Under the pieces are notes generated by a model. The model ran no database searches. It saw only the letters and a program-made list of their open reading frames with translations, and was not told the origin of the DNA. Positions 32,456 to 40,655 of a stretch of DNA of 64,000 bases are shown piece by piece. This stretch comes from Gaiellasilicea sp963806955 (lineage in GTDB: Bacteria; Actinomycetota; Thermoleophilia; Gaiellales; Gaiellaceae). The translations under genes were made by a program, and so were the position numbers. Each line of letters starts with the position of its first letter. Positions within the stretch are counted from its first letter, which is position 1. The stretch lies in the NCBI GenBank assembly GCA_963806955.1, contig CAWDZG010000002.1, forward strand, positions 1,426,001 through 1,490,000, written 5' to 3'.

Positions 32456-33009
32456 CTAGGCGCGGCGGCGGACCAGCGCGGTGCCGGCGAGGGCCGGCGT
32501 CAGCGCGCCGAGCGCGACGAGGGCGAGCTGCCAGCCCGGCGGCGAGCCGGGACGAGCTCGGCGCGGCGGAAGGCGTGGAGCGCGAGCAGGCCGACCACAG
32601 CTGCCAGGGTCAGGGCGGCGGCGAGCGCCTCGGCGCGACCGCCTCGCAGCAGCGCGACGAGTGCGAGCGCCAGCGCGACGAAGACGCCGGACGTCGCGAG
32701 CGTGAAGATCGTCTCCAGGTTCGCGGGTGCCTGTGCCTCCGGCCACGGTGCCGGCGGGATGTGCCGCTCGAGCCCCTGCACGGCGCCGAAGACCCCCGCC
32801 AGGCCGGCGAGCACGGCGAGCGCGGCGAGGCGCGGATGCGGCCGCGGCGCCAGGGCGTTGAACTGGGCGGCGAGCTCGGCCGGGTCGCCGAAGCCGTCGG
32901 GGCGGTCCGTGTCGTCGAGATGCGCCCGGATCTCGGCGAGGATGCGGCGGCGCCGCCACGGGCCTACGCGCAGCTGCGCGCCCAGCTCGGCGAGGTAGCG
33001 CTCGCTCAT
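32456..33009 (-). pseudogene. HAAS-domain membrane protein gene with a frameshift
   Basis: From ATG 33009 the frame gives SERYLAELGAQLRVGPWRRR and ILAEIRAHLDD, the HAAS (PadR-associated) cytoplasmic domain, then three TM helices. At about 32547-32551 the frame changes. The other frame supplies the missing end (PPGWQLALVALGALTPALAG then RRRA), restoring a fourth TM helix. One G/C base appears to be missing in a short G/C run, so this is either a sequence error or a recent mutation. ATGA overlap with padR shows coupling. HAAS proteins are usual partners of PadR repressors and may modulate them at the membrane. Confidence 0.7.
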
Positions 33010-33314
33010 GCGACCACCGCCGAAACCGCGCCCGTGAAGGCGCGCCACTCGTCCCTGCGGCGGGTGAGCTCGCGGCGGCCGCTCCGGGTCAGCGAGTAGA
33101 CGCGCCGGCGCCGCCCGGACTCGCTCGACCAGCGGCTCGCGAGCAGGCCGGCGGCCTCGAGCCGGTGCAGCGCGGGATAGACGGAGCCCTCGGGAAGGTC
33201 GAAGCCGCCGCGGCGGCGCAGCTCCTCGATCGCGGCGTAGCCGTGACGCGGCCCGTCGGCGAGCACCGACAGGAGCAGCAGGTCGAGATGGCCCTTCAGC
33301 AGCTCTGCTCTCAT
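33006..33314 (-). CDS. PadR family transcriptional regulator (short form)
   Basis: 102-residue winged-helix protein: LLKGHLDLLLLSVLADGPRH, GYAAIEELRRRG, GSVYPALHRLEAAGLL, SGRRRRVYSLTRSGRREL. It belongs to the short PadR group paired with HAAS membrane proteins. The promoter (TTGACA, 17 bp, TAGACT) has its -10 inside a perfect 15-bp palindrome two bases from the start codon, so autorepression is expected. Confidence 0.9.
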   Translation of the reverse strand: MRAELLKGHLDLLLLSVLADGPRHGYAAIEELRRRGGFDLPEGSVYPALHRLEAAGLLASRWSSESGRRRRVYSLTRSGRRELTRRRDEWRAFTGAVSAVVA

Positions 33315-33316
33315 CG

Positions 33317-33352
33317 CCTAGACAGTCTAGGCATAGCGTGGCTAGGTGTCAA
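33317..33352 (-). promoter_or_regulatory. padR promoter with embedded palindromic operator
   Basis: On the minus strand TTGACA (33347-33352), a 17-bp spacer and TAGACT (33324-33329) form a near-consensus sigma-70 promoter. CCTAGAC-A-GTCTAGG (33317-33331) is a perfect inverted repeat that covers the -10. The -10 ends 9 nt before the padR ATG, so the message is leaderless or nearly so. Confidence 0.8.
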
Positions 33353-33415
33353 GCCCAGCGCGAGACGCGGAGGCGGCACGACTCGCTGCGGAGGCGGCCT
33401 GGCTATCCTCCAGGC

Positions 33416-34609
33416 ATGCCCTTCTACCAGCGCCTCGGCGACGTTCCCCGCAAGCGGCACATCCAGTTTCGCGACAACGGCACCCTCCTGACCGAGGAGG
33501 TGATGGGCCTCGAGGGCTTCACCGGCAACGAGTCGATCCTCTACCACCTCCAGTCGCCCTGCCGGGTGCAGGAGATCGGCAACTTCGAGCCGATCGTGCG
33601 CGACGAGTGGGTGCCGGACACCCACCAGCACCGGATGCTGCACACGAAGGGGATCGAAGCCGGTGGCGACGAGGTGACGGGACGGCGCCTCCTGATGTGG
33701 AACGCCGACGTCGAGATCTCGCTCTGCCGCCCTGCCGAGCAGATGGACTACTTCTTCCGGAACGGCGAGGGCGACGAGGTGATCTTCGTCCACGAGGGCT
33801 CGGGCACGCTGGAGACGATCTTCGGCGATCTCCCCTACAAGGAGGGCGACTACGTCGTGATCCCGCGCGGGACGACGTACCGCTTCCGTCCCGAAGGTGA
33901 GCAGCGCTACCTGGTCTTCGAGACCCCCGGGCTGATCGAGATCCCGCGCCGCTACCGCAACCAGTACGGGCAGATCATCGAGGGCGCGCCGTATTACCAC
34001 CGCGACATCCACCCGCCGGCGCAGCTGAACACCCACCGCGACAAGGGCGAGTTCCCGGTCAAGGTGCGCGTGCGCGACGGCTACCAGACCTACCTGCTCG
34101 ACTACCACCCCTTCGACGTCGTCGGCTGGGACGGCTACCTCTTCCCGTGGACGTTCTCGATCCACGACTTCGAGCCGCTGACCGGCCGGATCCACCAGCC
34201 GCCGCCCGCGCACCAGACCTTCGCCGGGCGCAACTTCGTCATCTGCTCGTTCTGCCCGCGCAAGCTCGACTTCGACCCGCTCGCGATCCCGATCCCGTAC
34301 CACCACTCGAACCTGCAGAGCGAGGAGATGATCTATTACGTCTCCGGCAACTTCGGCTCGCGCAAGGGCGTCGACGTCGGCTCGATCACGCTGCATCCCT
34401 CGGGCCTGCCGCACGGGCCGCAGCCCGGGCTCGCGGAGAAGTCGATCGGGATGCACGAGACCGGCGAGCTCGCCGTGATGTGCGACACCTTCAACCCGCT
34501 GCGGCTGACGACGCTCGCCCGCGACCTCGACGACGGCAAGTACGCGCTCTCGTGGTACGAGGCCGACGACGACGCAGGCCTCGACGCCGGCCTCACCTCG
34601 CACGTCTAG
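33416..34609 (+). CDS. hmgA: Homogentisate 1,2-dioxygenase
   Basis: 397 residues, cupin-fold Fe(II) enzyme opening homogentisate to maleylacetoacetate. Conserved blocks: NADVEISLCRP, HEGSGTLETIFGDLPYKEGD, YVVIPRGTTYRF, the active-site region IPYHHSNLQSEEMIYYVSGN and LHPSGLPHGPQPG with HETGELAVMCDTF. ATG 33416 has TATCCT ending 6 nt upstream. Open codons back to 33338 are ignored. It acts directly after hppD; the next enzymes (isomerase, hydrolase) are not clearly present, though a GST-like protein lies at 39 kb. Confidence 0.95.
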   Translation: MPFYQRLGDVPRKRHIQFRDNGTLLTEEVMGLEGFTGNESILYHLQSPCRVQEIGNFEPIVRDEWVPDTHQHRMLHTKGIEAGGDEVTGRRLLMWNADVEISLCRPAEQMDYFFRNGEGDEVIFVHEGSGTLETIFGDLPYKEGDYVVIPRGTTYRFRPEGEQRYLVFETPGLIEIPRRYRNQYGQIIEGAPYYHRDIHPPAQLNTHRDKGEFPVKVRVRDGYQTYLLDYHPFDVVGWDGYLFPWTFSIHDFEPLTGRIHQPPPAHQTFAGRNFVICSFCPRKLDFDPLAIPIPYHHSNLQSEEMIYYVSGNFGSRKGVDVGSITLHPSGLPHGPQPGLAEKSIGMHETGELAVMCDTFNPLRLTTLARDLDDGKYALSWYEADDDAGLDAGLTSHV

Positions 34610-34656
34610 GCGTTTGCGGCGGCCGGGAGCGGGCGTAATGGACGTGTCCGAACGTC

Positions 34657-34699
34657 GTCAACCGTGCTTGCGGGGACTGTCCCCGTTCGTTGGGTTGAC
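34657..34699. repeat. REP-like palindromic element
   Basis: A symmetrical element centred on 34678: CGGGGAC-T-GTCCCCG (34671-34685), and the outer arms GTCAACC (34657-34663) and GGTTGAC (34693-34699) lie at equal distance from the same centre. A GACGTGTCC direct repeat flanks it (34641 and 34709). The GGGGACTGTCCCC core resembles short palindromes scattered in many bacterial genomes. Only one copy is in this window. Confidence 0.45.
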
Positions 34700-34729
34700 G
34701 CCAACGAGACGTGTCCGGAAGCGGCAGTC

Positions 34730-35359
34730 GTGAAGCTCGTCGTCGACTGGGACGGGACGATCACCGTCCGGGACTCGCTCGTGCAGGTGATCCACGCCTT
34801 CGGCGATCCCGCGCTCCTCGCCGAGCTCGAGCCCCGCGTCGGCGTCGACCTGACCCTGCAGGAGGAGATCGCGCTCGAGTTCGCGGCCGTGACCGCGCCG
34901 CTCGACGAGGTCGTCGCCTGGGTGGTCGCGAACGTCGAGGTTCGGCCCGGCCTGCACGAGCTGGCTTCGCTCGAGCCGGTCGTGATCTCGGCCGGCTTCC
35001 ACGAGTTGATCCAACCCGTCCTGGCGCGAGAGGGCGTCGAGCTCGAGGTGCTCGCAAACCGGGTGGACGCGCAGCCCGACGGATGGCGCGTCCGCTTTCG
35101 CGACGAGGCTGTCTGCTCCGTGTGCGGCGAGCCGTGCAAGCGCGGCGCGCTCGCGGGGAGTTACGTCTATGCCGGCGACGGCTACTCCGACCGTTGCGCG
35201 GCGCTTGCGGCCGAACAAGTCTTCGCCCGCGACGGCCTCGCGGCGTACCTGGCCGACCGGGGCGCGCGGTACGAGCGCTTCGACGACCTCTACGACGTGG
35301 CCGTGCCGTTGAGCGGCGCCGTCGAGCCGCCCAGCCTCAGCCGGGGCCGGAAGACGTAG
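34730..35359 (+). CDS. HAD-IB phosphatase (MtnX/SerB-like)
   Basis: 209 residues. HAD motif I DWDGTIT, motif II VISAG, motif IV GDGYSDRCAA. The cap domain is helical, with a Cys cluster (CSVCGEPC) about 15 residues before motif IV that may bind Zn. This pattern fits MtnX-like 2-hydroxy-3-keto-5-methylthiopentenyl-1-phosphate phosphatases or related small-molecule phosphatases; no other methionine-salvage gene is nearby. GTG 34730 is chosen because the fold begins there; upstream codons run into the REP-like element. Confidence 0.8.
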   Translation: MKLVVDWDGTITVRDSLVQVIHAFGDPALLAELEPRVGVDLTLQEEIALEFAAVTAPLDEVVAWVVANVEVRPGLHELASLEPVVISAGFHELIQPVLAREGVELEVLANRVDAQPDGWRVRFRDEAVCSVCGEPCKRGALAGSYVYAGDGYSDRCAALAAEQVFARDGLAAYLADRGARYERFDDLYDVAVPLSGAVEPPSLSRGRKT

Positions 35360-35556
35360 TTCGGCCTGGACGGGTCGACGGCGGTCGGGAACGTGCTCGC
35401 GCTCACGCCTCGGCGCTAGCTCCCTCGTTCGCGGTACCCCGCACACACTCCCGTTACAGCTCGTGCATCGAACCCGTACGGGAAGCCCCCACCGCCCTTA
35501 CGAGCGCCGCCGATGGTGCCTTCCGAGGGGGCACATCCACGAGCAGGAGGAACGGC
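35360..35556 (+). other. Intergenic region upstream of a secreted protein gene
   Basis: 197 bases without a gene. A weak hairpin (GTGCC/GGCAC around 8 nt near 35515-35535) precedes a clear ribosome-binding site AGGAGG at 35545-35550. No confident promoter hexamers seen. Confidence 0.4.
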
Positions 35557-36156
35557 ATGTTCAGGTTCAAGACGATTGTGGCGGTCGCCTCGGTTGCGGC
35601 GCTCGCTCTCCTCGCCCCCCTTGCGGCGGGGGCGAAGGAGGTCGAGCTCTCCGGCCCGACGGCGCTCGCCGGCGCGGGCTTCTTCGGCGGTGAGCTGGAG
35701 ATGGCGATGGCGGACGGGCAGCGGCCCGTCAAGATCAGCGGCAGGGTCGGTTACGTCGGCTTCCTCGATCTCGGCGGCGACCTGAAGGTCCGCTGTTCGG
35801 GCAAGGGCCGCGTCCAGAAGAAGGAGACCGAGCAGGGCACCGTGTACCTGTGCGCCGGCCGGGCAGGGCACGCGATGGCCCTCGGCAGCCACTTCAAGCT
35901 CCGCGGCTTCGCCGGCCGTTACCGGGCGCTGCTGCCCGAGGGCGTCTCGGGCTCGTTCCACGGCCGCTTCGCCACGTGCGTCAAGGGCGAGGACGGCTGG
36001 AAGTGCGAGCGCCCCCAGCGGCCTGAGCGCCCCGCCGCGAAGGAGCGCCCGAGCGGCGAGGAGCCGCGCGAGCGCGGCAAGGCGAAGGACGCCCCGGAGA
36101 CGGACGACGAGGATCCGTCGCTCGCCGAGCTGGCGGCGCTCCTCGCCGGCAAGTAG
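35557..36156 (+). CDS. Secreted hypothetical protein with charged tail
   Basis: 199 residues from an ATG with AGGAGG 6 nt upstream. Signal peptide FKTIVAVASVAALALLAPLA cleaved near AAGA-KEV. A beta-rich domain follows (about 25-145) with two Cys pairs (VRCSG, YLCAG and TCVKGEDGWKCE), then a Pro/Glu/Lys-rich tail of about 50 residues. Function unknown; the domain may be surface-exposed or anchored by the tail. Its stop is 4 nt from the convergent NlpC/P60 gene. One of the few genes here with a canonical leader and strong RBS. Confidence 0.72.
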   Translation: MFRFKTIVAVASVAALALLAPLAAGAKEVELSGPTALAGAGFFGGELEMAMADGQRPVKISGRVGYVGFLDLGGDLKVRCSGKGRVQKKETEQGTVYLCAGRAGHAMALGSHFKLRGFAGRYRALLPEGVSGSFHGRFATCVKGEDGWKCERPQRPERPAAKERPSGEEPRERGKAKDAPETDDEDPSLAELAALLAGK

Positions 36157-36160
36157 CGGG

Positions 36161-37195
36161 CTAGCTCAGTCCTGCTTCGCGCAGCGGCCTGCGCGCCCAC
36201 GCGAACCGGTCGCGGTACCACCCTTCGAACGGATGGAGGGTGGTGCCGTTGCCGGACGAGTGGACGAACCAGCCGCCGCCGAGGTAGATGGCCGCGTGGC
36301 CGATCTGCGCGGGCTTCGACTTCGGGCCGGCGTCGCCCTGGAAGATCAGGTCGCCGGGCTGGAGGTTCTCGACCTTCTTGATCCGCTGCGCCGGTGGCAC
36401 CTCGCCGGAGAGCTCGTAGGTCGTCCGCCCACGGAGGACGGTGGCGAGCGCGGACGCGCCGGGGAACGGCTCGAGCTTGAAGACGCGCCAGACGAAGCCG
36501 GAGCAGTCGAAGCCGCCCGGAAGGCGTTTGCCGTCCCACAGCACCTGGGCTGTCTCGGACGTGCCGCCCCAGATGTAGGGCTTGCCGACGAACGAGACCG
36601 CGCGGCGGAGCACGTCGCGCTGAAGGCCGGTCGGCTCGGGCAGGGCGATCTCGGCCGTCAGCGCGCGGACACGCTCCTGCTCCCAGCCGGAGAGCTCGAG
36701 CACCCGCGCGAGCGAGAAGGCCGCTTCGGCGCGGGTGGCGGGATCGTCGAGGCCGAGCTCGAGCGCGTCCTCGCCGGCCGGGTGGTTGAAGCGCAGGCCG
36801 AGCAGCCGCGCGACGGTCTCCGTGCCGACGCCCGACTTGGGCGCGAGCCCCGCGTCGCGCAGGGCCGTCGTGACGGAGCGGGACGCGTCGCCGAGCCCGA
36901 GGTGCCCGACGAGCGCGGCGTCGAGCTGACGGATCGTGACCGCGCGTCCGGGGACGGTGACGCGGTAGCGGAAGGGGGACGGCTCGTCCGCCGCGAGTGC
37001 GAGTGCTGCGAGCGCGCCGCCGAGCGCGCGCTGGGTCAACGGCTGCTGTGGCTTGAAGGACGCAGCGGGTGCGGTGAAGAGGCCTGCTTCGACCACGGCC
37101 TCGATCTGGGGCTGCGCCCACGAGCGGTCGCCTGCCGCCGAGGCGGCTGCGGGCAGCGCGAGCGCGCAGATGACGATGGCGGTGAGGCGGCGCAC
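36161..37195 (-). CDS. Secreted NlpC/P60 endopeptidase with S-layer-like N-terminal region
   Basis: 344 residues. GTG 37195 gives a signal peptide (RRLTAIVICALALPAAASA). The middle (about 25-215) has two or three SLH-like helical repeats (QIEAVVEAGLFT, TIRQLDAALVGHLGL, TRAEAAFSLARVLEL). The C-terminal NlpC/P60 domain contains GKPYIWGGTS, catalytic Cys in GGFDCSGFVWRVF, His in IGHAAIYLGGGWFVHSSG. It likely cleaves peptidoglycan stem peptides outside the cell and may be wall-attached. Upstream codons to 37267 precede the signal and are not used. Confidence 0.85.
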   Translation of the reverse strand: MRRLTAIVICALALPAAASAAGDRSWAQPQIEAVVEAGLFTAPAASFKPQQPLTQRALGGALAALALAADEPSPFRYRVTVPGRAVTIRQLDAALVGHLGLGDASRSVTTALRDAGLAPKSGVGTETVARLLGLRFNHPAGEDALELGLDDPATRAEAAFSLARVLELSGWEQERVRALTAEIALPEPTGLQRDVLRRAVSFVGKPYIWGGTSETAQVLWDGKRLPGGFDCSGFVWRVFKLEPFPGASALATVLRGRTTYELSGEVPPAQRIKKVENLQPGDLIFQGDAGPKSKPAQIGHAAIYLGGGWFVHSSGNGTTLHPFEGWYRDRFAWARRPLREAGLS

Positions 37196-37242
37196 GACAC
37201 TCCCATCGGCAGAGCCGGCGCGTGACTTGAAACCATGACCTC

Positions 37243-38061
37243 GTGCTCGTTCGCCTGCCCCAGCCATACGACTTCGCGCTCTCCACGGCTCGGTTCGACG
37301 TCTACGGGCTCGACCGCGCGAGCGTCTGGAGGGAGGGCGGTCTCCATCGCGTCTTTGCCGGGCGCGAGGTCCGGATCGAGGCCGCGCCCGGCGGCGTCGA
37401 CGTGGAGCCGCACGACGCCGCGATCGAGGCCGACGTGCTTCGCTTCCTCGGCCTTCCGTTCGACCTCGACGGCTTCGCCGCCTGGGCGATCGACGCCGAC
37501 CCGACGCTCGCGCGCCTCGTCGCGGCGCTGCCAGGCTTCCGGCCGCCGCTGCAGCCCGACCCGTTCGAGGCGCTCGTCACCTCGATCACGGCGCAACAGG
37601 TCTCGCTCCAGTCGGCCGCGGCGATCCGCAGCCGCTTCATCGAGCGCTTCGGCAGCGCGCACGAGCACGCGCACGCGTTCCCGAAACGAGAGCGCGTTGC
37701 CGCCGCGTCCGAGGAGGAGCTGCTCGCGGTCGGCTTCTCGACGCGCAAGGCCGAGTACGTGATCGGCCTCGCCCGCAGCGAGCTCGACCTCGGCGCGCTC
37801 GGCGCGCTTCCGGACGAGGAGGTGCAGGCGCGACTCGTCGCCGTGCGCGGGCTCGGGGAGTGGACTGCGGACTGGTTCCTCGCGCGGCACCTGGCCCGCC
37901 CGCACGCGTGGCCGGCGGGCGACCTCGGTCTGCGGAAGGCGGTCGCGGCGTTCTATGGTGAGGCGACCGACCTCCGCGCCTTCGGCGAGCGTTTCCACCC
38001 GTTCGAGAACCTGTCCGCCCACTATCTGCTGACCGGACTTCGCCTCTTCCCGCCCGCATGA
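37243..38061 (+). CDS. DNA-3-methyladenine glycosylase II-like (AlkA/HhH-GPD)
   Basis: 272 residues. N-terminal AlkA-like beta domain (PQPYDFALSTARFDVYGLDR), then an HhH-GPD domain with FEALVTSITAQQVSLQSA, hairpin LVAVRGLGEWTADWFLA and catalytic Asp in AWPAGDLGLRKAVAAF. Excises alkylated bases in base-excision repair. GTG start without clear RBS. The stop overlaps the next ATG (ATGA). Confidence 0.9.
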   Translation: MLVRLPQPYDFALSTARFDVYGLDRASVWREGGLHRVFAGREVRIEAAPGGVDVEPHDAAIEADVLRFLGLPFDLDGFAAWAIDADPTLARLVAALPGFRPPLQPDPFEALVTSITAQQVSLQSAAAIRSRFIERFGSAHEHAHAFPKRERVAAASEEELLAVGFSTRKAEYVIGLARSELDLGALGALPDEEVQARLVAVRGLGEWTADWFLARHLARPHAWPAGDLGLRKAVAAFYGEATDLRAFGERFHPFENLSAHYLLTGLRLFPPA

Positions 38062-39018
38062 CGATCCGACACGCCACCCGGGACGACTTCGAGGCTCTCC
38101 GTGGCCTCTGGGAGCGGTGGCAGGCCGAAGGCCCGGCGCCGCCCGACTGGGCGGACACGAGCTGGGACGCGAACCGGGCCGAGTTCGAGCGGGCCCTCGC
38201 CGCGAATGCGCTCTTCCTCGCCGAGGCGGACGGCGAGCCGGCGGGGTTCATCACCGCGTGGCTCGAGGATCACGTCGCCCGCATCGGCGACCTCTACGTC
38301 AGCCCCTCGGCCCGGCGGCACGGCATCGGCGCCGAGCTCGTCGAGACCGTGATCGAGAACCTGCGCGCGCGCGGCGCCACGCACGTCCTCCTCAACGCGG
38401 CCGGCGAGGCGCTCGACTTCTACGAGCGCCTCGGCTTTCGCGAGTGGTCGCGCAACCTCGCGCTCTCGCTCGAGGTGCGCGAGACCGGCGCCGGCCGCTC
38501 GTACGGCTCGATCCACGTCCAGAGCGACGACCTCGGCTCGGTCGAGCGCGCCGTCGCGCAGTTCGTGCCACGGCTGCCGGGAGGCTCGCGCGGGAGCACG
38601 GTGACCCCGCCGCACGACGGCTGGATCGTCGTCCACGACGACGCCTGCGACCGCGATCCGTCGAACCTGCGCCGGCTCGCGACCGAGCTCTCCGACCGGA
38701 TGGGGGCCGTCGTGCTCGCGCTGGGGGTCGAGCACGAGGAGGTCGTGCGCTTCGTCCTGCTGGAAGCCGGCCGCGTCGTCGACGAGTATCTGTCCGTGCC
38801 CGAGCACTACGGCCCGCTGCCGCCGGGCGACGCGATCGCCCTGGCCGCCAACCCCCGAGTCGTCGGCGAGGCTGACCGGGGCGGAGCCCGGGGCCGTGCG
38901 TGCGGCCGCCCGTACCGCCACGTCTCCGGCCGAGCTGCCGCCCGCGCAGCAGCTGCTCGAGTCGATCGCGGCTGCGATCGGCGTCCACGGCGCCGAGCAC
39001 GGTTGGCAGGCCGCGTGA
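38058..39018 (+). pseudogene. GNAT acetyltransferase gene with a frameshift near its end
   Basis: N-terminal GNAT domain (TIRHATRDDFEALRGLWERW, acetyl-CoA loop YVSPSARRHGIGAELVETV, YERLGFREWSRNLALSL) followed by a second domain of about 120 residues (VVLALGVEHEEVVRFVLLEA). At about 38864-38866 one G appears extra. After it the correct ending continues in the next frame (LTGAEPGAVRAAARTATSPA ... HGAEHGWQAA) to TGA 39016-39018. Without the shift the frame runs on for hundreds of codons through two other genes. ATGA overlap with the glycosylase gene. Confidence 0.78.
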
Positions 39019-39591
39019 TCACTCTCTACGACGCCGCCCGCTGTCCCTACTGCGCGATCGTGCGGATCGTGCTCGCCGAGAAGGACGTCCCGTACGAGAG
39101 CGGTCGAGATCGACTTGCGCGACCGGCCCGCCTGGCTGTACGACAAGAACCCGTCCGGCAAGGTGCCGGTGCTCGACGAGGACGGCTGGGTGCTGCCCGA
39201 GTCGGCGGTGATCGCGGAGTTCCTCGACGAGCGCTATCCGGAGCCGCCGCTCTGGCCGGCCGATCCCGGCGAGCGAGCCGCCGGGCGCCTGCTCGTCCAC
39301 CGCCACGGCGACTTCACGGGCCCGTACTACGCACTCCGCCGCGAGGAGGAGGGCGCGCGGGCGCGATTCGAGGAGGAGCTCGGCTTCCTCGACGCGCTGC
39401 TCGCGGGGATGCCGTGGCTGAGCGGCCGCGCGTTCGGCCTCGCCGACATCACGTTCCTGCCCTGGGTGCTCCGGGCCCGCGACCTGCTCGAGGTCTCGCT
39501 CGAGCCCTGGGCCGACCTCGGCGCCTGGGTGGAACGCGCGGGCGAGCGGCCCTCGGTCGCAGCCGAGCGCGAGCTGGTGGCGGCGCTGTGA
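39015..39591 (+). pseudogene. Glutathione S-transferase-like gene with a frameshift
   Basis: GTG 39015 (overlapping the previous TGA) starts the GST thioredoxin fold: ITLYDAARCPYCAIVRIVLAEKDV. An extra G at about 39102-39103 shifts the frame. The remainder is intact from VEIDLRDRPAWLYDKNPSGK through VPVLDEDGWVLPESAVIAEF and the helical C-domain (FGLADITFLPWVLRARDLL). It is a generic GST; a maleylacetoacetate isomerase role for the tyrosine pathway is conceivable but unsupported. Repairing one base restores about 191 residues. Confidence 0.8.
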
Positions 39592-39950
39592 CGGACGTGA
39601 GCAAGGACGAGGTCGTCCGGCGCCTGGGAGAGGAGGGCGTCGTCGTCCTCGACGTGCGTAGCCCACTCGAGTACTCCGGCGACACCGTCGCGCCCTGCGA
39701 CCCGCGACCGGGGCGCATCCCGGGTGCTGTGAACCTCGACGTCCAGGAGCTGCTCGGATCGACGCCCGAGCAGATCCGGGAGCGGCTCGGCCCGCCGGAG
39801 GCGATCGAGCTCGTCGCCTACTGCCACTCCGGCTCGCGCTCCGAGCTGGCCGTGCAGGTGCTCACCTCGCTCGGCTACCGCGCCTCGAACTACCGCGGCT
39901 CGTGGCACGAGTGGTCGCGGGACGACTCGCTCCCGGCCGAGATCGGCTAG
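39588..39950 (+). CDS. Rhodanese-like sulfurtransferase
   Basis: 120-residue single rhodanese domain: VVVLDVRSPLEYSGDTVAPC, RIPGAVNLDVQELLG, catalytic loop AYCHSGSRSELAV, SLGYRASNYRGSWHEWS. Transfers sulfane sulfur to thiol acceptors. GTG overlaps the GST stop by 4 nt. Its TAG shares CTAG (39947-39950) with the convergent amidotransferase gene. Unlike the rhodanese at 9.9 kb it is uninterrupted. Confidence 0.9.
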   Translation: MTDVSKDEVVRRLGEEGVVVLDVRSPLEYSGDTVAPCDPRPGRIPGAVNLDVQELLGSTPEQIRERLGPPEAIELVAYCHSGSRSELAVQVLTSLGYRASNYRGSWHEWSRDDSLPAEIG

Positions 39951-40612
39951 GCGGCGAGGAACGCGGCGCAGAGCCCGCGCCCGAGCTCGTTCCAGGCGCC
40001 GATGCGCTCCTGCGTCTCGGCGCGGAGCCCGGCGGGGTCTGGGACGTCGTCCGGATCCTCGGCGAGCCACTCCTCGACCTGGCCGGCACGCACCTCGGGG
40101 TGGAACTGGACGCCCCAGGCGCTGCCGAGCCGCCAGGCCTGCGTGCAGACCGGGCTGCGTGCGAGCTCGACCGCGCCCGCCGGCAGCTCGTGGGTGTAGT
40201 GGTGCCACTGGAAGGCGTCGAAGCGCGCCGGCAGCGACCCGATCACGGCGTCGTCTCCGCCGGCGGCGGTGCGCTCGACCGGCAGCCAGCCGACCTCTGG
40301 CTCGCTCGCGCGGTAGACGCGTGCACCGGCCGCCCGGGCGATCAGCTGCGAGCCGAGGCAGACCCCGAGCAGCGGGATGCCCTGCTCGAGCTGCTGCTCC
40401 AGGTAGCGCAGTTCCGGACGGAGCCAGCCGTGGCGTTCCTCCTGGTCCGGATGCATGGCGCCGCCGAGCACGATCAACGCCTCGGCACCGTCCGGCGGCG
40501 TCGCGCGTCTCGGCACCTGCCACTCGACGAGCTCGTGGCCGCCCGCCGCGGCGGCGTCCGCGAAGACACCCGGGCCGACGTTGTCGCCGTGGGTCAGCGC
40601 GACGACTCTCAT
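39947..40612 (-). CDS. Class I glutamine amidotransferase-like protein
   Basis: 221 residues. GATase1 fold with ALIVLGGAMHPDQ, nucleophile LGVCLGSQLIARAAG, and the His/Glu pair in GVQFHPEVRAGQVEEW. Resembles GMP-synthase-like GATase proteins that hydrolyse gamma-glutamyl compounds; the actual substrate is not predictable. TAGGGT on the minus strand ends 7 nt before the ATG, predicting a leaderless mRNA. Divergent from murI with 43 bp between starts. Confidence 0.88.
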   Translation of the reverse strand: MRVVALTHGDNVGPGVFADAAAAGGHELVEWQVPRRATPPDGAEALIVLGGAMHPDQEERHGWLRPELRYLEQQLEQGIPLLGVCLGSQLIARAAGARVYRASEPEVGWLPVERTAAGGDDAVIGSLPARFDAFQWHHYTHELPAGAVELARSPVCTQAWRLGSAWGVQFHPEVRAGQVEEWLAEDPDDVPDPAGLRAETQERIGAWNELGRGLCAAFLAA

Positions 40613-40655
40613 GAGCGCGACCCTACCGACTCCCGGCGTCCCTAGAATCCCGCGC

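Noticed and set aside
34606..35446. Minus-strand frames across the HAD phosphatase gene
   Set aside because: They are antisense to a clear HAD protein with all motifs and show no domain of their own.
38058..39950. A single 630-residue GNAT-rhodanese fusion protein
   Set aside because: The middle 200 residues are Arg/Ala-rich nonsense. Correcting two one-base shifts yields three normal genes (GNAT, GST, rhodanese) with GTGA overlaps.
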